Shown in pieces: positions 11,186 to 22,249 of a DNA stretch of 64,000 nt (position 1 is its first letter; each line of letters opens with the position of its first letter). The DNA is from Dryococelus australis. Lineage: Eukaryota; Arthropoda; Insecta; Phasmatodea; Phasmatidae. The translations under genes and the position numbers were made by a program. The stretch is from NCBI GenBank assembly GCA_029891345.1, contig CM056993.1, positions 110,417,123 through 110,481,122 of the forward strand, read 5' to 3'. Below the pieces are notes generated by a model. That model did not search any database and was not told where the DNA came from. It saw only the letters and a list, made by a program, of their open reading frames with translations.

Positions 11186-13210
11186 TAGCGCAACAGTTCT
11201 GCAGTAATATGAAAAGTCGCAATGTATAAGTAGTTAGAAAAGGAGAGATCCAGTGCAAGTGGCTCCTGGCTAAGAACGAGCGGACGTCCCCGCGCGCCAT
11301 CTTGGACCCTGGCCACCATATTGGATTTCCCATTTTCCCTTCAAAAATGCCCTTCTTCTGGTTAAAAAAAAATCCCTTCACTCCTTTTTTCTTTCGAAAT
11401 TTGCCATTTTTCCCTCGCGAAAGTACATTGGATCAATGCAGCTAGCAGTTTGCACAGTCTGGATGACGTTTGCACAATGAGGATAAATCGTGTGGAAATT
11501 GAGAAATTCCTGCAAGATTGAGAAATCATTCCCGGCGACCATCTTGGTGTCGATGACCTATGTCTACTTAAAAGCATAATTAGCTGTAATTTCCGAACCG
11601 TGTGAAATACAACTACAAAAAATGATCAATTTGCTTTCGATTCATTGTAGGGTCGGCCTGATAGAAGTTCCTGCTCTAGCATTCTATTCCGTGTTCTCTG
11701 GGTACTCCCTACCGATATTAGTTTTTTCCTTCTTACCGAAAGTCTACATGTCCCACTCACACATTCCGTGGGGAGGGGAAGACCCCATTCCAAGACGCCC
11801 TGCCAGCCTCAGGTCAAGTTTGGCCTATTATTACAAATAAGCATAGTTGGCTCTAATTTCCAACCATTTGAGATACAACTACCAAAGTCGTAACAAATGC
11901 ATAACCCCCGACGTCGAGAAGGGACATAAGCACAAATATGACATATGTCTGCCTGCCTACCTCCCTGTTCTTACTCACCTCCCTCTTCAGTCCCCTTTGT
12001 GCCACCACCTGGCCATACTTCCTCATGCATTCTCTAGCTCTTGTTCTCCCCCTCGGCCCTTCCGCCAGCCACTATCACTCCTAGCCATACTTCCTCGCGC
12101 GTTCCAGCTCATGTCCACCGCCTGGCCAAGCTCCAGTGACGTCGCCACACGCCGACCCCGAGCAAACGTGTAACAGAGAGGACACCCTTTCTGACCTTCA
12201 CGCTCAGGATTATCGTCCACCGTGGTCAAGTATGACCTATGTCTACATATAAGCATGGATGGTTGTAATATCCGAAACATTTGAGATACAACTACCAAAA
12301 AATAGTAACATAGGCATCACTCCGGACAAGAGAAAGGACTGAAGGGTCAAAGTTAACCTAGGTGCGATTATAAGCATAGTTGACTGTAATTTCCGAACCA
12401 ATTGAGATACAACTACCAAAGTCGTAACATAGGCACCACTCCAGACAAGGAAAAGCACTGAAGGGTCAAAATGGATCTAAGTAGACTTATAATCATAGGT
12501 GACTATAACTTCCGAACCATATGAGATACGACTACCAAAATTGTATCGAAGGCATCCCCCCTCAACCACAAGAGGGGTCGTAGGACCATGTATACCCTAT
12601 GTTTACTTATAAGCATAGTTGGCTGTAAGTTCCGAACCATTGGAAATACAACTACCATAATCATAGTGTAGGCATCACCCCAGACAACGAAAAGGTTCAA
12701 GTATGGCCTAAGTGCACACTTAACCATAGTTGGCTATAAATTTCCAATCCATATGTAAGATACAACCAACAAAAATCATAACATAGGCATCACCCCAGAC
12801 AATGAAATGATCGAAGGGTCAAGTATGACAAAAGTGAACTTATAAGCATAGTCGACTTCCGAACCATTCAGGTACAACTACCATAATTATAATGTAGGCA
12901 TCAATGCATATAAAGAAAAAGTACAGAATGGTCAGGCAAGATCTAAACTCACCTTAGTTGGCTGTAATTGTCAAACTGGTTGAGATACAATGTAGGCATC
13001 ACCCCAGACAACGAAAAGGACCGATGGGTAAGTATGACCTAAGATCACATATAATGGCTATAATTTTCCGAACCATTTGATATACAACCACCAAAATCAT
13101 ACCACCCAAGTCAACAAGAAGAACCAAGGGGGCCAAGTATGACCTAAGAGCACATAGTTGGCTGTAATTTCCAAACTGTTTTAGATACAACTAGCAAAAA
13201 TCATAACATG
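11186..13210 (+). repeat. Left inverted arm of the composite element
   Basis: Outer unique part (about 11186-11830) is followed by tandem repeats. Matching segments in the right arm include GGACGTCCCCGCGCGCCAT, TTTCCCTCGCGAAAGT and CCCTGCCAGCCTCA, in reverse complement and the same order. By eye the arms differ by scattered substitutions and small indels, so they are not recent identical copies. Confidence 0.85.
11580..13210 (+). repeat. ~118-bp tandem repeat, left arm
   Basis: Each unit contains TATAAGCATAGTTGGCTGTA, ATTTCCGAACCATTTGAGAT, ACAACTACCAAAATC and AGGCATCACCCCAGACAA. About eleven units are visible, with TTCCGAACC near 11595, 12270, 12390, 12510, 12632, 12858 and 13065 and diverged units between. 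Short frames in this stretch are by-products of the repeat. Confidence 0.85.
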
Positions 13211-14060
13211 AGCCTACATATTCACCGGACAAGAAATTTTTCTGGACCTGCAAATTATGTCCTCGACATACATTGCGCGGTTAGGAGAAGTAAGTACTCG
13301 CATGGGCCTACACACACTCGTCAGACAATAAATGTCATCACGAGGTTTTCTCCTTCCGGACTCGCCTAAACCAGTGTTGACCTCGACAGAATGCAAGGAG
13401 AAGATCGCATGGGCCTATACACTCGTCTAAAAAAATGCAGGAGGAGTTGAGGGGGCCGGCTTTCCTTAGGTAAAAGTCCGATGCCTTGACCACCATTGCA
13501 TGAGACGTGTGAGGAGATAGAATGGCATACATCGGCCTTCGCAACCGACAGACACTGTAAGATTAAAATACATGCATTGGCCTAAACACCGATGCAAACA
13601 GAAAACATAATGTAAAGGGAGAAAATAGTTTTACATACTTACCAACCAGCACAAGCGCAGGTGTGCTAGACCAGATCGACCTCATTACAAACCGAAATCA
13701 TCACTCATGACACTATCAGTGGTTAACAGTCGCATTTGCATGATCCAGCCTAAGCAGTTGACGGACAAGATGGTATGTATGAGCTGAGAGAGATGTGTCA
13801 GGGCTCCAGACCAGCCAAATCACATACTTTCCATTATGAGAGGAATTCAAGTACTTACCAACAAGCATTAGTCACAATCTGGCAGAACCAACTGAAACAA
13901 AACCAAGAGAAATGACACGACTACACACCAAGACAAATACCATTTACCAACCAATGAACGAGCGCTGAGTACCATTTGTGAAGTGTGTGGGAAAGAGAAG
14001 ACCAACACTGTTACAAATTGATGTAATGTAAAAATAGTTATAAGTACTTACCAATCAGCA
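13211..14060. repeat. Degenerate short tandem duplications
   Basis: GCATGGGCCTACACACACTC recurs near 13297 and 13408. TACTTACCAACCAGCACAAG recurs near 13637 and 14046, with a diverged form near 13853. The repeated GGTAAGT on the minus strand resembles splice donors but no coding exon is recognised beside it. Confidence 0.45.
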
Positions 14061-14780
14061 CAAGTGTAGGGTGCTAGATCGCCCTGGTCAGAACGACCAC
14101 TCTGTCTCCGATGTTCACTCGTGTACCAAGCCTTCCGGACAGCCCGGCTTCATGACCCGCCGTGTACTTACAGTCTTCTGACCTGCACCGAACCTTCCAG
14201 GCAGTCATACCTGTAACTGGCATCTACTTACATTCATTCTCTATCTCCGACCTACACTTGCTCGTGTACCGAAGCTTCAATGCTGGTAATTAGAGACAAT
14301 CATACTCTATACCGAACCTTCAATGTGCATACTTACAAATATTCATACACTGCACTCACAACCACACTCTCTCGCTCCAACCTACACTCGTGTACCGAGA
14401 CTTCTGGGTAGCCTAAATTCACGATCCGATGTGTACTTACAGACATTCCTCCGACCTGCACCGAGACTTCCAGGCTGTCATACCTACGACAGTCATACTC
14501 CAATCTACACTCATGTACCGAAGCTTCAATGCTGGTATTTACAGACAATCATACCCTGTACCGAACCTTCAATGTACATACTTCCAGACAGTCATACACA
14601 GCACTCGCAGTCATACTCTCTCTCCAACCCACACTCGCACCTTCAATGCTCGCAGCTAGTCTGTATCCCCCCTCCACTGGGGACCAGCCTGCACCCACAG
14701 TACTCATGTACCGAGACCTCAGTGAATGTAATGAAGGATAGTCACACTTTATCTCACATATGTTCGCGCTGCCATCGACA
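14060..14780. repeat. Degenerate minisatellite
   Basis: Recurring blocks include CTCGTGTACCGAAGCTTCAA, ACTTACAGACATTC and CATACTCTCTCTCC. Related blocks reappear near 15690-15850. Frames on both strands reflect the repeat: the minus-strand frame repeats SVHECRLE-like peptides, the plus-strand frame repeats YTRVP-like peptides. I do not claim a protein. Confidence 0.55.
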
Positions 14781-15950
14781 ATGCTAGACCATCCTGGGCC
14801 GAACATAGTCCGTATGAACCGAGTGAAACGAAACTGGCCAACACTAGTAGCAGAACGTGTCCGACTTTGCCACACGAGCAATGTGAGAATCTATAAGGCA
14901 GCGGTCGACCGACAGCGCAGACAAGTCGAAGAAGGGCACTAACCAAGAGATGCCAGTCAATTGAATGTCCCTTTATGATAGGAATTCAGCAGCTAGTGTC
15001 AGAACCGTAAGCACATACCAAAACAACATGCAAGAGAGAGAGACAACACCACAGGAGCAAATAGTATGTGTACTTATTACAAAACGAATTACCCATGACA
15101 AGTAAGGAGGGGGAGGAATTCCAACTCTCTCTCTCACACACACATGTCAACCATGTTTGTCCTCTGCTCTTAGAAGGTGCAGAGCAGAGGTTTTACCTTA
15201 ACTGGTGTAGCAGTGAAGACCTGTAGGCTGCGAGCGCATCTCGTCGATATGACCTCACTGGAAGCACAGAGCACAATGGCCGTTCTACCTTTTCTGTGCA
15301 TGGTATACATTACCGACCAAGAAAGCAACATATTAATTACACCACCACCCTTGACAACATGCACATACACAATATAGGAAATAATTCATGTTCCCCGATG
15401 ATGGTGGAGACAATGCACCATCCTTGAAAATAAGGTATCACAGGTCCTGTAGAGAATGGTAATGCACACTGACATTACATGTTCGCCAGCAGACAATCGT
15501 TTGTCGGGGGGCCCCACTGCTAAAACATTACGAAGAGCAATAGTCTACAAGACCTAACCATACGCTGCAGACGAAGTGTGTACCTTGCATGCACACATCA
15601 GGACATGTTCGTACTAAGTTGATAGTGTACAAGTGTAAAGAGGCTAACTTCACAACCAGCAGTCGAGACATCTCAAACTAGCATGCTGTGTTCGTAAGTC
15701 ATACTCTGTCTCTGACCTGCAATCACTCATGTGCCAAGCCTTTTCAATTACAGGCAGCCTGTACTCGTGTACCGACAGAGCCTTTGCAAGAACAGACTCT
15801 CTATCGACCTTGCCCGAACCTTCGATGCATGTACTTACACCATGTACCAAGATGTCATTACAAGCAGTCGTACTCTGCTCGAACCATCATTATCATATAA
15901 AGTGAATCACATATAAGCACTTCATCATCGTCGAGCGTGGTGCTAAGCAG
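14780..15950. other. Interior of composite element, unassigned
   Basis: Mixed sequence with a few blocks of the upstream minisatellite near 15690-15850. Frames such as 15177-15377 plus and 15170-15370 minus are mutual shadows with no recognisable motif. Confidence 0.3.
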
Positions 15951-16740
15951 ATCGTTACATTCACCTACAGACGGAATCATCAGTTGAAGACTAACACCAC
16001 CAGAATCGTCAACAGCAAGGATCCCTGACAAACATAATTGCATCAACATTACCTGTGAGGAAATATCTTTAGTAAATGCTGTAATACACGACGTCGCCCG
16101 TAGTGACAGCCTGCATAAAGAATACCTTCTCGCATGATATGTAATCCATCTACAAACACCTACAGGCAACAGGGCGAACAGAACGATCGTGTTCTCTGCT
16201 AAAATGGTTAAACACTTAGCAGCCGTATCACCAGCATCGACAACTACAATACAATGTTACTATTGTGGAAATACTTTTAGTACAAGACATAGTGCACATC
16301 AACATGAAAGGTGCTATTACATGTTCAGCTCAGCATACATATCGTTCCACTGTGATAACTGCAATGTGGTTTTTACCCCCAGTGATAAGCTATAACAAGA
16401 TGTAGACAGATAAGGTTTGACGTTCATCATAAAACTGCAAGCATTAAGGTATCAACATGTGGAAAAATACTTTTAATAAACAGGGGCAATGCACGACAAC
16501 ATGAAAGTAGATCCATTGTGATAACTGATATGCTGTGTTTACCCACATAGATAACCTGTATAACAAGAGGTGCAAAGGAAACGTTTGTCGTTCATCGGGA
16601 AGCGAGATAGTCGTTAATCAAATCAGTGCCAAACGACATGAAGATAGTAACTACAATCATTGTCTGCAAGACTTACCCATGTTGCGCGACGAATCAATGT
16701 ACCTTGCATGCTCACAGTTCGAATGAAGACTAAATTGAAC
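15950..16740 (+). pseudogene. Decayed zinc-finger exon cluster 1
   Basis: The best frame runs from an ATG at 16204 to a stop at 16395. It encodes a C-x2-C-x12-H-x2-C finger beginning QCYYCGNTFS, then a second CDNC start that ends early. A second degenerate copy follows at about 16440-16600 (TTAAGGTATCAACATGTGGA, AACAAGAGGTGCAAAGG) that retains the missing downstream part, so the stop in copy one arises from a small indel near 16390. Units tend to start TACAG+ATGGAA or ACAGACGGAA, which looks like a splice acceptor plus exon start. Likely non-functional. Confidence 0.5.
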
Positions 16741-16997
16741 ATGTAAGATGAACGAGAGACTAACTTAGCAGGCTAGACAGTAATCGACCTGATACCAACC
16801 ATGCATCACTCACACACAGCCAGCCCAAGGTGAGCAACACAAACTAACATGCAGTGTGAACAAGCGAGCGTTGATGTCAACGATAGTGGTGGTGGAACAC
16901 AGACTGTTACAGCTACTACTACTATGACTGTGTACTATGCTACAGATGGAAGCAATGGTTAAAGATATGATGCCTCACAGGGAAAATTTACATCTTT

Positions 16998-17318
16998 TTG
17001 AGCACGGAGTTGCTTGAAAAATTACTGCTTATCATCGCAGAAAAAATTGCAATTTACCTGCCCGAAAATTGTGAGGAAGATGTGGTCTCTGCCATATACC
17101 TGCTATTTGTACCTGATTACGACGCAGCCCGGGATGGGCTCCTACATTCGACATCGCTGTCACCTGGGTGGACTTCAGCAGCAGTTCGTAGTACCAACAT
17201 TTCAACAGCTCGCTTCCAGCATGTCTGGCGAGCGCAAGGCAGCTTGAGGTTGCTGAGTTCGTGCCAGCGGTGCTTCGACGAACTATGCCTGTGTCGTCAG
17301 CCGCCAGCTAGCCAATAG
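16998..17318 (+). other. Open frame, 106 codons, unassigned
   Basis: The N-terminal third (LLEKLLLIIAEKIAIYLPEN) is plausible helical protein and the C-terminal part is low-information. No family is recognised. It lies between the two zinc-finger clusters on the same strand, so it could be a leftover of the element's gene. Confidence 0.2.
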
Positions 17319-17487
17319 GTGGGCCGCCTGGGTTTCGTGCTTGTGACATCACTTCCTGCACTCTGCTTGAATGTCGGGAGTTTTGTGACTTGTGATCATG
17401 TGTGCGCCCCATACATGAACATGTTTCAGCTTTAAACCAAATGATTGGACAGCAATAAAGTCACCTCTATAAGGGGCAATGCTTACC

Positions 17488-17560
17488 TTCAACAGACATT
17501 TCCTTAAAAGGCCATATATTTTCCCATTGGCCAGTGATATTGAACACCCCTCCAAGGGGT
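17488..17560 (-). other. Possible exon end with strong splice donor
   Basis: On the minus strand TCTGTTGAAG is followed by GTAAGCATTG, an excellent donor at about 17487. Two frames are open through it, one including QWENIWPFKE. No matching exon partner was identified. Confidence 0.2.
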
Positions 17561-18218
17561 AGTGATTAGTGTTTTGTATTTAAGGTGGGTGCAATCTCTA
17601 GCTCGGGGTCGGATTGCCACCATAAGGAGAGCACCCAGCCAGTTAAGTAATGTACTAAAAGTAAATTTTCTGCATAGCCCTTATGGCAAAAAGGAAGCAG
17701 GCACATTTGGTGTCCTTAGTTAGGAGTCAGATGCCATGTTGGCAAGATAAGGTTTAAAATGACTTAATGTTGAGAATATTTTTCAGATCACATTAGTAAC
17801 ACTTGGCATAATTTTAAAATGATATTTTAAGATTGCTAGTCATACACCAAGCCAAGCACCATTTTAAAGGGGAGTTTTGTGTTTCCCAGAAATTTTTACA
17901 TGACATTTGAAGTTTTATCCAGCCATAAACTTTTACAGATATTCTTACTGGAATTTTGTTAGGAATAAATTTTGAGGCATCATCTTGTTGACCTCGTTGA
18001 GAGTTCATTAGGCCATGACTTGTCTTATAAAATATTTAACTGATTTAAATTAAAACTTGGACATATCAAAGCAAAACAATACCAAATGATTTCTTGGTTT
18101 GCGGTTATACAAAATAATGTATGCATATTCAATTAAGCAAGTTAAATTTTGCTGTCAGTTTGAATCAAACATAGTACCATCATGTAATTTATGGCCATTA
18201 TTAAATATTATTCGGCCT

Positions 18219-18221
<3 letters not shown>

Positions 18222-18284
<63 letters not shown>
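18222..18284. repeat. TA microsatellite
   Basis: An uninterrupted TA run of about 62 bp. The tyrosine-isoleucine frames across it are artefacts. Confidence 0.95.
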
Positions 18285-18287
<3 letters not shown>

Positions 18288-18894
18288 TAATCTCTGATCA
18301 TGTGGCCAGAGAAAGAAAATATTTTGATAATAACAGTAAAGAGTTAGCTTTTTGCTCTTCTATTTTTGATTGGCAGAACTTTATGTCAAGTGCATTGCGC
18401 ACTGTTGTAGACATGGAGAATCGCCATATTGGGTGGGTTGCTTTCAATGTTATATTGTTAATCTTCTCCTATTAATAATCATGGAGGCTTATAGGCCCAT
18501 ATATAAATATATATTTTGGTAAAAGTAAAAAGTTAATGTAATCCAGATTTTTTTTGAGAATCATTCACCATTGTACTTTTGGGAAATTAAATACTTTCAT
18601 ATGTATTTTCTTTAATAATCGTTAGGTTGGTACTAAGAGATGTGTGTTTTTTAAGTGAATCATTCGAATTGTTGTTGTTGCAAACAAAACTTGAAAGAAA
18701 ATGAGAAAAAAAGAATTCTTTATAAATACTCTTGAAACTACTCATGAATTTTACATGTTACAAGTTAGCACTGATTCTAAGCACACTTTTGAATTAAGGT
18801 TTCAAATCTTTTCTGCTTCAGTGAAGATCTTTTCCTGTTCCTTTGGGAATTTTTTATCTACGGACTTTTGATTGTCCATCTTGCCACGTCCTTG

Positions 18895-19640
18895 GGGCAA
18901 GGGCGTAGCAAAGACTTACCATCTGTAACAGCAAGGCCCTCCGAACTGTCGCTGCAGTACCAATGTTACCACTGCGATCATTTTTACGCGGCTACAGGTG
19001 GAAGCAAAGGTTGAAGTCCTACCACCTGTAAATCCAGCAAGGCCCTCCGAAGAGTCGCTACAGTATTAATGTTACCACTGCGATCGCTACAGATGGACTC
19101 AATGAGTTGAAGATTGCGTAATACCACCAACATCGGCAAGGGTCTCTGATGAGTCACATTATGATTTCAGTGTTACTGCTGTGGAAGCGAACGATCGGTT
19201 AAGGTAACCACAATGATGTTTGCACCACACACAGTCGTCGTCAGTCTGAGAAAACTCGAGACGAGCAATGCAAACTAGCATGTAGTGCGAACAAGCGAAC
19301 ATCAACAGATGTCGGTTCGTCAGCGAGCGTGGTGGTGGAACGCAGACCGTTACGACTGTGTACATACTACTACAGATGGAATCAACTGTCGAAGACATAC
19401 CATCAGTAACACTGTCAGCATCCTTGAAGAGACGCTACAAGCATTGAAGTATCAATGTGTGGAAATACTTCTTTTTAGTAAATGACATGATGCCGACAGA
19501 AAAGTCACCAATACATGTTTAGCCCAGCATACAAGGTGTTCCACTGTATTTACCAGTGGTGATAACCACCATTCACATAACGACAAGTGTTCATCGCGAA
19601 GAGAGTGCAGCAATACATCGGCTAACACATAGCAGGAGGT
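18895..19640 (+). pseudogene. Decayed zinc-finger exon cluster 2
   Basis: Three finger starts are readable on the plus strand: QYQCYHCDHF near 18958, a copy with an in-frame stop (QY*CYHCD) near 19060, and FQCYCCGSE near 19165. A fourth at about 19445 (TATCAATGTGTGGAAATACT) has the CxxC disrupted. Repeats of CTACAGATGGA (near 19085 and 19370) precede units, as in cluster 1. Stops and indels indicate loss of function. Confidence 0.45.
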
Positions 19641-19669
19641 ACATTTCTTAGAGAGTAAGAATTTAAAAA

Positions 19670-19679
19670 ATATATATTG

Positions 19680-19754
<75 letters not shown>
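19670..19754. repeat. TA then GA microsatellite
   Basis: A TA run of about 50 bp passes directly into a GA run. Confidence 0.95.
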
Positions 19755-19764
<10 letters not shown>

Positions 19765-19979
19765 TGAAGACTAAATCACACACACTTATTCAATAAAGCC
19801 ACTAGCTTTGAGTTCGTCAATAATAGAATTTATCTCTCCGACGACAGACAGATATCCCCCCACCTGTCTGCGATGAAACCACCCACTGTAGTCTATCAAC
19901 TAGGTGATTGGGGTCTTCAGAGTAGCTAGACTTCACAAAAGGTTCACAATCTATGTTCTTCTTCCGAGTTGCGTGCTAC

Positions 19980-20213
19980 CTTTGGACTGTAGTATAGGGT
20001 TTATTCTGCCCCAACTGAAAGTAGGTCTCAGTAACACACTTTTGCTTTGCAGGTGTCGGCACATCATCTTCACCAGCAGACTTGAAGGTCACATTGTCGT
20101 TCTCAGCAGACTTGGAGGTCACATTGTCGTCCTGGGTAGCAACTTCGTTTTCACTTTGCATGTTAACTGAACAGGAGTGGTGTTGTTCACAACTTCTGAC
20201 GATCTGTATGGTT
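19980..20213 (-). CDS. Acidic-linker exon-like frame
   Basis: The open frame on the minus strand runs from about 20213 to a donor-like AAAG|GTAGCA at 19980. Its composition is polar and acidic with an internal duplication (DNVTSKSA and DNVTFKSA), then GEDDVPTPAKQK. A possible acceptor is CATACAG at about 20213. It lies just downstream, in the minus sense, of the finger exon at 20288-20465, which suggests one gene, but the reading phase of a direct join does not work, so an exon is missing or a boundary is wrong. No catalytic domain. Confidence 0.35.
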
Positions 20214-20287
20214 CATGCTCTACAACACTCGTAGTTCCTTCTTCCCACCATGCAGGCCCGCATAATGTTATGGGCGTTCGAACTAAC

Positions 20288-20465
20288 CTAGTGTACACGA
20301 CGAATCAGAAGGAAGACTAGACTCTTCGTGCTGTCTCGTGTCAAGCAAAGGTTTGGTACCTTTACACGTACCAGTATGTCTCTTTAGATTATCAACTCTA
20401 CCAAATGTCACACCACACATATCACATGTTTGTATTCTAGAGGTCGGTGCCTTTGTACAGTAGAT
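20288..20465 (-). CDS. C2HC zinc-finger exon
   Basis: Encodes one C-x2-C-x12-H-x3-C finger (TCDMCGVTFGRVDNLKRH then TGTC), followed by a short serine-rich tail. It is preceded by an acceptor-like CCTCTTTGCAG, which is supplied by the flanking SINE, and followed by CTAG|GTTAGT as a donor. The finger keeps all four zinc ligands plus the usual Phe and Leu core positions, unlike the decayed fingers nearby. A role in nucleic-acid binding is inferred from the fold class only. Confidence 0.4.
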
Positions 20466-20584
20466 CTGCAAAGAGGTCTTGAGAGCCGATGGATGCGAAG
20501 ATCTGGGAGCGACCCCACCGGGAATCGAAACAGTTTCGCCTCTGTCGGAAGCTAGCAGTCTAACCACTACACCACCGTGGCCCC
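20466..20584 (-). mobile_element. Truncated tRNA-SINE, type 1
   Basis: Reverse complement of the type 1 head (GGGGCCACGGTGGTGTAGTG, GTTTCGATTCCC) and a piece of tail (CGGCTCTCAAGACCTC). The middle of the SINE is deleted relative to 39014-39265. It abuts the tandem array, whose unit matches this SINE's head. Confidence 0.7.
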
Positions 20585-21250
20585 AATTGCAGTCGAGATC
20601 GCCTGTTGAGACACTGCAGCACCACGGGTGTTCTAGCCACTGAGACACTACGGCCCCACTGGTGCTCTAGCCACTGAGTAACTGCGGCACCTCTGGTGCG
20701 CCAGCCACTGAGATATCGCGGCACCTCGGGTGCTCTAGCCATTGAGTCCCAGCAGCATCTCGGTAGTCTAGCCACTTAGTCACCGCGGCACCTCGGGTAG
20801 TCTAGCCACACAGTCAATACGGCACCTCAGGTAGTCTATCCATTGAGTCACCGCGGCACCTTGGTAATCTACCCACTCTGACACCACGGCACCTCATCTA
20901 GTCTAGCCATTGAGACACGGTGGCACATTAAGTAATCTAGCCACTGAGCCACCTCGGCACCTTGCGTAATCTAGTCACTGAGACACCGCGGCATCCTAGG
21001 TAATCTAGACACAGTCACCGTGGCACCTAGTGTAATCTAACCAATGAGTCACCGCGGCACCTCGGGTAATCTAGCCACTGAGTCACCGTGGCACCTCGGG
21101 TAGTCTGTCCATTAAGACACTGCGGCAACTCCAATAATCTAACCACTGAGTCACTGCGGCACCTATGGTAGTTTAGCCACTAAAACACCGCGGCACCTCT
21201 GGTAATCTATTCACTGAGACACCGCGGCGCCTAGGTTAATCTAACAACTA
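20585..21250 (-). repeat. 34-bp A-box-like tandem array, left half
   Basis: About 19 units of 34 bp. Read on the minus strand the unit is GGTGCCGCGGTGACTCAGTG followed by GCTAGATTACCCGA. The CAGTGGCTAGA core resembles the SINE/tRNA A-box region. The unit length comes from the spacing between CTCGGGTA motifs at 21061 and 21095. Confidence 0.85.
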
Positions 21251-21264
21251 AGAGACAGCGGCAT

Positions 21265-22249
21265 CTCGAGTGGGGCCACGGAGGCGCAGTGAATACAGCG
21301 ATCGCGAGTGGGGCCGCGGAGGCGTAGTGGCTAGAGAGATATAGAGTGTGGCCGCGGAGGCCGAGTGGCTAGAGCGATTTCTATTGGGGCCCCGAAGACA
21401 CAGTAGCGGGAGCGTGTCCAAGTGGGCTCGCGGAGGCTCAGTGGCTAGAACGATAATGTGTGTGACCGCGGAGGCGCAGTGGAAAGAGCATTCTCGAGTG
21501 GGGCCGCGTAGGCAATGTAGGTAGAGTAATGTCGAGTGGGGCAGCGGAAGCTAAGTTACTAGAGCGATCTCGATTGGGGCCGCGGAGGCTCAGTGGCTAG
21601 AACGTTCTCGAGTGGGGCCGCGGAGGCACAGTGTATAGAAAATTTTCGAGTGGAGCCGCGGAGGCAAAGTCGCTAGAGCAATTTTGAGTGGGCCCGCGGT
21701 GACTGAGTAGCTAGATCGATCTCGAGTGGGGCCGCGGAGGCGCAGTGGCTAGAGCGATTTCGAGTGGGGCCGCAGATGGACAATGGCTAGAGCAATCTCA
21801 AGTGGGGCTACGGAGGCACAGTGGCTAGAACAATCTCGAGTAGGGTTGCAGAAGCTCAATGGATATAGAAATCTTGAGTAGGGCCGCGGAGGCGCAGTGG
21901 TAGAGCGATTTTGAGTGGGACTGCAGAGGCGCAGTGGATAGAGCATTCTCGAGTGGGGCCGTGGAGATTCAGTGGCTAGAGCGATATCGTGTGGGGCCGC
22001 AGATGCACAGTGGCTAAAGTAATCTCAACTGGGGTCGCGGAAACTGGGTGGCTAGAGCGTTCTCAAGTGGGGCCGTAGAGGCGTAGTGGCTAGAGCGAAT
22101 TCGAGTGGGACCACGGAGACTCAGTGGCTGGAGCCTCGGGGGCGAAGTGGGGCTGCAGAGGCACAGTAGCTACAGAAATCTGGAATAGGGCTGTGGAGAC
22201 TCAGTTGTTAGATTACCCAAGGTGCCGCGGTGTTTCAGTGGCTAGTCGG
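21265..22249 (+). repeat. 38-bp A-box-like tandem array, right half
   Basis: About 26 units of 38 bp on the plus strand: GGGGCCGCGGAGGCGCAGTG then GCTAGAGCGATCTCGAGT, with successive GAGTGGG starts at 21724 and 21762. The last unit or two (22205-22249) revert to the 34-bp variant in plus orientation (GTTAGATTACCCAAGG). Confidence 0.85.

Noticed and set aside
14323..14787. 154-codon plus frame
   Set aside because: Low-complexity translation of a degenerate minisatellite; the opposite strand is equally open.
20585..22249. CRISPR-like array
   Set aside because: Repeats are contiguous 34/38-bp units without unique spacers, in a eukaryotic context.
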